Shown here: piece after piece, positions 10,566 to 15,626 of the stretch
Numbering within the stretch: position 1 is the stretch's first letter
Layout of the letters: each line of letters starts with the position of its first letter
NCBI GenBank assembly: GCA_946478965.1
Contig: CAMLDQ010000047.1
Location: 1-15,626 of the forward strand
Origin: an uncultured Methylobacillus sp.
GTDB lineage: Bacteria > Pseudomonadota > Gammaproteobacteria > Burkholderiales > Methylophilaceae
DNA: 15,626 nt
Reading direction: 5' to 3'
The notes under the pieces: model-generated
Told to the model about the DNA's origin: nothing
The model's input: only the letters and a program-made list of their open reading frames with translations
Database searches by the model: none
Program-made: the position numbers and the translations under genes

Positions 10566-11351
10566 TTATGCCCCTTGCTTGGGTGAGTCGAAAAAACCGC
10601 TGCCGAGCAGTTCTTCCGCCAGCGCATTGTAGTCTCGGGCTCCCTGGCCATGAGGCGCGTAGCTGAACACGTCCTTGCCATGGACGGGGCTTTCCGCGAG
10701 GCTAACCGTCTCGGAAATGCGCGTTTCGCACAGGTCTTTGCCGTAACGCTCCCGTAATTTGTCGAAAATCTCGTACGATAGGCGCCGGCGCGAATCGAAG
10801 CGGGTGATCACGACGCGGCGTTCGATGCGCTTGCCCAATGGCTTTTCCAGCACCTTGAGCGCTGCATCCAGGCGATTCACCCCCTGCAGGGATAGGTAAT
10901 CCGCCGAAACCGGCACCAGCAGCCGTTGTGAAGCGAACACAGCATTCAACGACAGCACGCCGAGCATGGGCGAGCAGTCAATCAGCACCGGGATCGTTTC
11001 GTCCGGCAACAATTCTTTGGTCAAACCGTTTTTTAAGGTACTGGTGATATTCGGATTGCGCCCGTAGAGCGAATCGATCTTGAACAGTTCCATGTGTGCC
11101 GGAATCAGGTAGGCCCCGGTCGGCAATTCGCGCATGATTTGTGACAGCGGCTTCTGCTCGCTGTAAAACGCGTAAACGGTTTCGGAACTTGCCAAGCCGC
11201 GTACACCGCTGGCAAGCGTCAAATGCGATTGGGGATCGAGGTCGATACCGAGCGGAAACTTGCCGCGACGGGCCAGCGCGGCGATCAGATTGAGCGTCGT
11301 GGTCGTCTTGCCGACCCCCCCTTTCTGATTGAATACCGCCACAACCGACAT
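10566..11351 (-). CDS. ParA/Soj-family ATPase, stand-alone
   Basis: This 261-residue protein belongs to the ParA/MinD group of deviant Walker ATPases that partition or position cargo on the nucleoid or membrane. The deviant Walker A motif KGGVGKTT (10-17, signature Lys10) starts almost at the N-terminus, so there is no N-terminal DNA-binding extension as in P1/F-type ParA. Walker A' is DLDPQ (37-41), and Walker B is VLIDCSP with Asp125, where many Soj proteins have DCPP. VPVSADYLSLQG and a conserved C-terminal ALAEELL helix are present. No parB-like gene lies beside it, so it is an orphan copy; chromosomal parAB normally sits elsewhere. It starts 8 bp after the glmS stop on the same strand and is probably co-transcribed with glmUS. 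The cargo is unknown. Confidence 0.93.
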   Translation of the reverse strand: MSVVAVFNQKGGVGKTTTTLNLIAALARRGKFPLGIDLDPQSHLTLASGVRGLASSETVYAFYSEQKPLSQIMRELPTGAYLIPAHMELFKIDSLYGRNPNITSTLKNGLTKELLPDETIPVLIDCSPMLGVLSLNAVFASQRLLVPVSADYLSLQGVNRLDAALKVLEKPLGKRIERRVVITRFDSRRRLSYEIFDKLRERYGKDLCETRISETVSLAESPVHGKDVFSYAPHGQGARDYNALAEELLGSGFFDSPKQGA

Positions 11352-11398
11352 GCGGAGCCCTATTCCACCGTTACCGATTTGGCCAGATTGCGCGGTTT
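11335..11398 (-). other. Potential attTn7 target (glmS 3' end), unoccupied
   Basis: The last codons of glmS encode [11 protein letters not shown], the conserved end recognised by the Tn7 target selector TnsD in other bacteria. In the E. coli arrangement insertion occurs about 25 bp past the glmS stop. Here that point is near 11335, within codon 6 of the parA-like gene. No Tn7 end is visible. The recognition site is inferred from protein conservation. Confidence 0.4.
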
Positions 11399-13192
11399 AT
11401 CCACATCCGTACCCTTGAGCAGCGCGGCATGATAGGCCAGTAGCTGCACCGGGATCACATGCAGGATGGGGGAAAGCACGCCGACATGACGCGGCGTGCG
11501 AATCACGTGCACGCCTTCGCTGGCATTGAAATGACTGTCCAGATCGGCGAACACGAACAGTTGTCCACCCCGCGCGCTTACTTCCTGCATGTTGGATTTC
11601 ACTTTTTCCAGCAAGGCATCGTTGGGGGCAATCACGACCACCGGCATGTCGCGATCCACCAATGCCAGCGGGCCATGCTTGAGTTCACCGGCCGGGTAGG
11701 CTTCGGCATGGATGTAGGAAATCTCCTTGAGCTTCAGTGCGCCTTCCAGCGCGATAGGGTAGTGCACGCCACGCCCGAGAAACAGCGCATGCTGCTTGTT
11801 GGCGAAAGATTTCGCCCATTCCCGGATCTGCGGTTCCAGATTCAATGCGTGCTGGACACTGCCAGGCAGGTAGCGCAAGGCGTCCAGATAGCTTTGCTCC
11901 TGCTCTTCGGAAAGTCGCCCGCGCTGTTTCGCCAGCGTGACCGCCAACACGAACAGCCCGATTAATTGCGTGGTAAAGGCCTTGGTAGAGGCAACGCCGA
12001 TCTCCGCGCCTGCGCGCGTGTAGAACACCAGCCGGGAGGCACGTGGAATCGCGCTTTCCTGCACATTGCAAATCGCCAGTGTGAGCGTTTGCCCGAGTGA
12101 TTTCGCATGCTTGAGGGCTTCCATGGTGTCCAGCGTTTCGCCAGATTGCGAAATGGTGATGACCAGTTGCCGAGGATTCGGCACCGAAGTGCGATAGCGG
12201 TATTCACTGGCAATCTCCACGGAAGTTGGCATTCGTGCGATGCTTTCCAGCCAGTATTTTGCGGTCAACCCGGCATAATAACTGGTTCCGGCGGCAAGGA
12301 TGAGGATGCTGTCCGTCTGGGAAAATACCTCGCCGGCCTCCATGCCGAACAGCGCCGTACTAAAGCAGCCATCGTCGATAACGGCCTCGATGGTGTCCGT
12401 CAACGCACGCGGCTGTTCGTGGATTTCCTTCTGCATGAAGTGGGTAAACGGTCCCAGTTCCATCGACGCCAGCGACACCTCGCTCAAATGCACCTTGCGC
12501 TCGGCCTGTTGCCCGCTGGCATCCAGGATTTCCACCATACTGCCGCGCAAAGCCACGACGTCGCCATCTTCCAGATAAACCACCTTGCGTGTCACCGCCA
12601 GAACCGCCGATACGTCGGATGCGACAAAGTTCTCGCCCTCGCCCAAGCCGACCAGCAAAGGACAACCTTGGCGCGCACAGATCATCACGCCCGGTTCTTT
12701 GCTGGATATGACGGCTATCGCATAGGCGCCCACCAGTTCGGCGACAGCGCTGCGCGTGGCGGAAAACAGATCGCCGCCGTTTTGCACGTGATGATGGATC
12801 AGGTGCGCAATCACCTCGGTATCGGTCTGCGAGTCGAATTCGTAACCCAGCTCTTTCAAGCGATTACGCTGTTCCTCGTGGTTTTCGATAATGCCGTTGT
12901 GCACCACCGCAATCTCACCGCATGACACATGGGGATGCGCATTCGATTCCGTCACGCCGCCATGCGTCGCCCACCGGGTGTGACCGATGCCTACGTTACC
13001 TTCCAGCTGTGATGCTGTTGCCTTCTGCTGCAGCTCGGCTACCCGGCCGACGGCACGCACCCGCCGGATCTCGCTTCCAACCAGGATGGCGACCCCGGCC
13101 GAATCGTAGCCGCGATACTCAAGGCGGCTAAGGCCTTCGATCAGATCCGGAACGATATTTCGTTGCGCGACCGCGCCGACAATTCCACACAT
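11360..13192 (-). CDS. glmS: Glutamine--fructose-6-phosphate aminotransferase (isomerizing)
   Basis: GlmS makes glucosamine-6-phosphate from fructose-6-phosphate and glutamine, the first committed step toward UDP-GlcNAc. The length of 610 residues is standard. The N-terminal glutaminase domain begins MCGIVGA, with the nucleophile Cys exposed after Met removal, and includes HTRWATHGG (71-79) and HNGIIEN (98-104). The isomerase half holds two SIS domains, with [10 protein letters not shown] (299-308), ISQSGETLD (347-355), [10 protein letters not shown] and [20 protein letters not shown], and ends in [11 protein letters not shown]. The ATG is 3 bp after the glmU stop, so the two are one operon. 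The 3-bp gap leaves no room for a glmS ribozyme leader, and the ribosome site (AAGAAA) lies within the end of glmU. The parA-like gene follows 8 bp downstream. Confidence 0.98.
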   Translation of the reverse strand: MCGIVGAVAQRNIVPDLIEGLSRLEYRGYDSAGVAILVGSEIRRVRAVGRVAELQQKATASQLEGNVGIGHTRWATHGGVTESNAHPHVSCGEIAVVHNGIIENHEEQRNRLKELGYEFDSQTDTEVIAHLIHHHVQNGGDLFSATRSAVAELVGAYAIAVISSKEPGVMICARQGCPLLVGLGEGENFVASDVSAVLAVTRKVVYLEDGDVVALRGSMVEILDASGQQAERKVHLSEVSLASMELGPFTHFMQKEIHEQPRALTDTIEAVIDDGCFSTALFGMEAGEVFSQTDSILILAAGTSYYAGLTAKYWLESIARMPTSVEIASEYRYRTSVPNPRQLVITISQSGETLDTMEALKHAKSLGQTLTLAICNVQESAIPRASRLVFYTRAGAEIGVASTKAFTTQLIGLFVLAVTLAKQRGRLSEEQEQSYLDALRYLPGSVQHALNLEPQIREWAKSFANKQHALFLGRGVHYPIALEGALKLKEISYIHAEAYPAGELKHGPLALVDRDMPVVVIAPNDALLEKVKSNMQEVSARGGQLFVFADLDSHFNASEGVHVIRTPRHVGVLSPILHVIPVQLLAYHAALLKGTDVDKPRNLAKSVTVE

Positions 13193-13195
13193 AGT

Positions 13196-14575
13196 TTATT
13201 TCTTGGTTTTTTCCGGCCGTTTCCAGCCTATTATTGAAATTTGCTTGCTGCGCGACAAGGTGAGCGTATCGTCAGGCGTATCCTTGGTGATCGTCGATCC
13301 GGCGCCTATGGTCGCACCGGCACCAACCGTCACCGGTGCGACCAGCTGCGTGTCGGACCCGATGAAAGCGCGATCGCCGATCACCGTGCGGTGCTTGTTG
13401 ACGCCATCATAGTTGCAGGTGATCGTTCCTGCACCGATGTTCACGTCACGACCGACAGTGCTGTCGCCGACATAGCTCAAGTGATTGATCTTGCTGCCAT
13501 GTCCTACCAGACTGTTCTTGATTTCGACAAAATTGCCGATATGCGCTTCGGCAACCAGTTCAGTACCAGGGCGCAGTCGGGCGTATGGCCCGATGCGCGA
13601 TGCCTTGCCGATACGCGCGCCATCGATGTGCGTATAAGGCGAGATTACGGTTCCGGCTTCTATCGTAGCGTCACGGATCACGCAATAGGCACCCACTTTT
13701 ACCTTGTCGCCGAGCTCCACGCGGCCTTCGAAGATGCAGCCGACGTCGATCTCGACATCACGCCCAACCTGCAAATCACCGCGCACATCAAGGCGCGCAG
13801 GGTCGTGCACTGTGACACCGGACCGCATCAGTTGTCTGGCCGCGCTTGCTTGGTAAATACGTTCCGCAGCAGCCAGGTCCTCTTTCGAATTGATCCCGAG
13901 CACTTCCCACTCCTCCGGGGCCAGCTCAGTCACCACGCCAATGCCATCCGTCACCGCCATTGCAATGACATCGGTCAGATAGTACTCGCCTTGCTTGTTG
14001 TCATTACCCAGGCGCTGCAGCCAGGTCCGCAAATGCCGTGTCGGCATCGCCATGATGCCGCTGTTCACTTCGCGTATGCGGCGCTGATCGGGATCGGCAT
14101 CCTTCTGCTCGATGATGGCTTGCACGCGCCCGTCAAAACTGCGTAGTATGCGTCCATAGCCCGTGGGATCATTTTTTTCCACGGTCAGCAAAGCCAGATG
14201 CTGTTCCGCTTCCTTCAAAAGGTTGCGACATGTTTCCGCGCGCAGCAACGGCACATCACCCAGCAGGATCAGTGTAATCCCGTCGTCCTCGACGTGTGGC
14301 ATGGCTTGCTGTACGGCGTGGCCCGTGCCGAGCTGTTCCGCCTGCCTTGCCCAGTTGAGATCCGTCCGCGCAATCGTCTCCGGCACCTGCTCCCCACCGA
14401 AACCATACACGACCACGATTTTGCGGGGTTCCAGCTTTTCCGCGCATGCAATAACGTGCGTGAGCAGCGGACGTCCGGCAACATGGTGCAGAACCTTGGG
14501 TAGATCGGAATGCATGCGCGTGCCCTTGCCGGCAGCCAGGATCACGATATTGAGAGAGCAGCTTGATGACGCCAT
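13196..14575 (-). CDS. glmU: Bifunctional UDP-GlcNAc pyrophosphorylase / glucosamine-1-phosphate N-acetyltransferase
   Basis: GlmU carries out the last two steps to UDP-GlcNAc: acetylation of glucosamine-1-phosphate, then uridylylation. Of 459 residues, the N-terminal pyrophosphorylase domain carries LAAGKGTRMHSDLPKVLH (13-30), GTGHAVQQAMP and LLGDVPLL. The C-terminal acetyltransferase is a left-handed beta-helix of hexapeptide repeats, with RLRPGTEL, HIGNFVEIKNS, NIGAGTITCNYDG and FIGSDTQLVAPV visible. The ATG is preceded by GGAAG (14580-14584) with 4 bp spacing, which fixes the start. It follows the terminator behind atpC and is the first gene of a glmU-glmS-parA run, so it needs its own promoter or read-through; no convincing promoter is seen. 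Confidence 0.98.
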   Translation of the reverse strand: MASSSCSLNIVILAAGKGTRMHSDLPKVLHHVAGRPLLTHVIACAEKLEPRKIVVVYGFGGEQVPETIARTDLNWARQAEQLGTGHAVQQAMPHVEDDGITLILLGDVPLLRAETCRNLLKEAEQHLALLTVEKNDPTGYGRILRSFDGRVQAIIEQKDADPDQRRIREVNSGIMAMPTRHLRTWLQRLGNDNKQGEYYLTDVIAMAVTDGIGVVTELAPEEWEVLGINSKEDLAAAERIYQASAARQLMRSGVTVHDPARLDVRGDLQVGRDVEIDVGCIFEGRVELGDKVKVGAYCVIRDATIEAGTVISPYTHIDGARIGKASRIGPYARLRPGTELVAEAHIGNFVEIKNSLVGHGSKINHLSYVGDSTVGRDVNIGAGTITCNYDGVNKHRTVIGDRAFIGSDTQLVAPVTVGAGATIGAGSTITKDTPDDTLTLSRSKQISIIGWKRPEKTKK

Positions 14576-14593
14576 ATTGCTTCCAAGTATAAA

Positions 14594-14621
14594 GCAAAAA
14601 GGCAGCCATTCGGCTGCCTTT
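14594..14621 (-). terminator. Rho-independent terminator after atpC
   Basis: Read on the minus strand, AAAGGCAGCC pairs with GGCTGCCTTT (10 bp; arms 14598-14607 and 14612-14621) around a 4-base loop, and the T run continues to five T (to 14596) followed by GC. This marks the end of the ATP synthase operon and separates it from glmU. Confidence 0.9.
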
Positions 14622-14640
14622 GAGCTTGCTACATAAGGGG

Positions 14641-15066
14641 CTAGTGCGTGCCTTTACGCAGCCTTTCGATCGCTTTCAGCTGTGCGACGGATTCGGCCAG
14701 TTCGGCTTGCGCCTTGGCATAATCCAACTCCGCGCTACGGTTTTGCATTGCCTCTTCTGCGAGGCGTTTCGCTTCCAGTGCGCTTGCCTCATCCAGATCC
14801 TGAGCACGGATGGCGGTGTCCGCCAGCACCGTGATCACGCCTGGCTGTACTTCAAGCATGCCGCCCGAAACGTAAATCAGCGCTTCCTCTGCCTGGTCCG
14901 GCAACTTGACACGTACAGCACCTGGCTTGATCTTGGCAAGCATCGGGGCGTGATGCGGGTAAATGCCAACTTCGCCCATTGTGGCCGGTGCGACGACAAA
15001 TTCCGCCAATCCGGAAAAAATGGATGCTTCGGCGCTTACCACATCGAGATGGATAGTCATTGCCAT
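14641..15066 (-). CDS. atpC: F0F1 ATP synthase epsilon subunit
   Basis: The epsilon subunit is part of the central stalk of F1 and inhibits ATP hydrolysis through its C-terminal helices. The beta-sandwich domain shows [38 protein letters not shown] and [20 protein letters not shown]. The Ala/Glu-rich C-terminal helical hairpin ([13 protein letters not shown] to [10 protein letters not shown]) is complete. I chose the ATG at 15066 (141 residues), because relatives begin MAMTIH and a GAG lies just upstream. A GTG two codons earlier (15072, 143 residues) is a possible alternative, with AGG 4 bp before it. The gene lies 18 bp after atpD and ends 20 bp before its terminator. Confidence 0.96.
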   Translation of the reverse strand: MAMTIHLDVVSAEASIFSGLAEFVVAPATMGEVGIYPHHAPMLAKIKPGAVRVKLPDQAEEALIYVSGGMLEVQPGVITVLADTAIRAQDLDEASALEAKRLAEEAMQNRSAELDYAKAQAELAESVAQLKAIERLRKGTH

Positions 15067-15084
15067 GTTCACTCAGCCTGGTTG

Positions 15085-15626
<542 letters not shown>

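Noticed and set aside
11223..11432. Small plus-strand open frame over the glmS/parA junction (reads [12 protein letters not shown])
   Set aside because: It is the complement of the conserved glmS C-terminus and is commonly called by mistake.
13193..13195. glmS ribozyme or leader upstream of glmS
   Set aside because: Only 3 bp separate glmU and glmS, and no ribozyme core can fit.
14586..14591. TATACT on the minus strand as a glmU -10 box
   Set aside because: It lies about 10 bp before the start codon, overlaps the region of the ribosome site, and has no matching -35 at 16-18 bp.

Overview
The window is a piece of bacterial core chromosome. The sequence is GC-rich and densely coding. The gene families and their order (gltBD, hemE, priA, argS with a SPOR gene and dsbA, then glmS/glmU and the end of the ATP synthase operon) suggest a betaproteobacterium, probably in or near the Nitrosomonadales/Gallionellaceae. 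That placement comes from protein style and gene order, not from a search.

Layout. At 1-3175 (+) are the 3' part of gltB and all of gltD, the two subunits of NADPH glutamate synthase, joined by a TAATG overlap. A strong hairpin terminator (3194-3243) follows. hemE (3259-4326, +) starts just after it. A 161-bp gap (4327-4487) between convergent hemE and priA carries a repeat-like structured segment. priA (4488-6674, -) is divergent from argS (6746-8404, +). The 71 bp between them hold a 10-bp inverted repeat followed by a T run. argS leads a compact plus-strand cluster: a membrane-anchored SPOR-domain protein (8415-9044), a periplasmic DsbA-type thiol oxidoreductase (9057-9689) and a short-chain dehydrogenase (9689-10492). 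A perfect hairpin (10504-10528) separates this cluster from a minus-strand block, read right to left: atpD (cut by the window edge), atpC, an intrinsic terminator, glmU, glmS and a stand-alone parA-like ATPase.

Functionally the window covers ammonia assimilation (GltBD), tetrapyrrole synthesis (HemE), replication restart (PriA), arginine charging (ArgS), cell-envelope proteins (SPOR protein, DsbA), UDP-GlcNAc supply for peptidoglycan and LPS (GlmS, GlmU) and the F1 part of ATP synthase (AtpD, AtpC). GlmS makes the glucosamine-6-phosphate which, after isomerisation by a mutase not in this window, GlmU converts to UDP-GlcNAc. The two genes are only 3 bp apart.

I found no mobile element, CRISPR array, RNA gene or clear new system. 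The items most worth a second look are the orphan ParA ATPase directly behind glmS, where the conserved Tn7 target would place an insertion inside parA; the repeat-like element between hemE and priA; and terminator-like hairpins very close to the start codons of hemE and argS.
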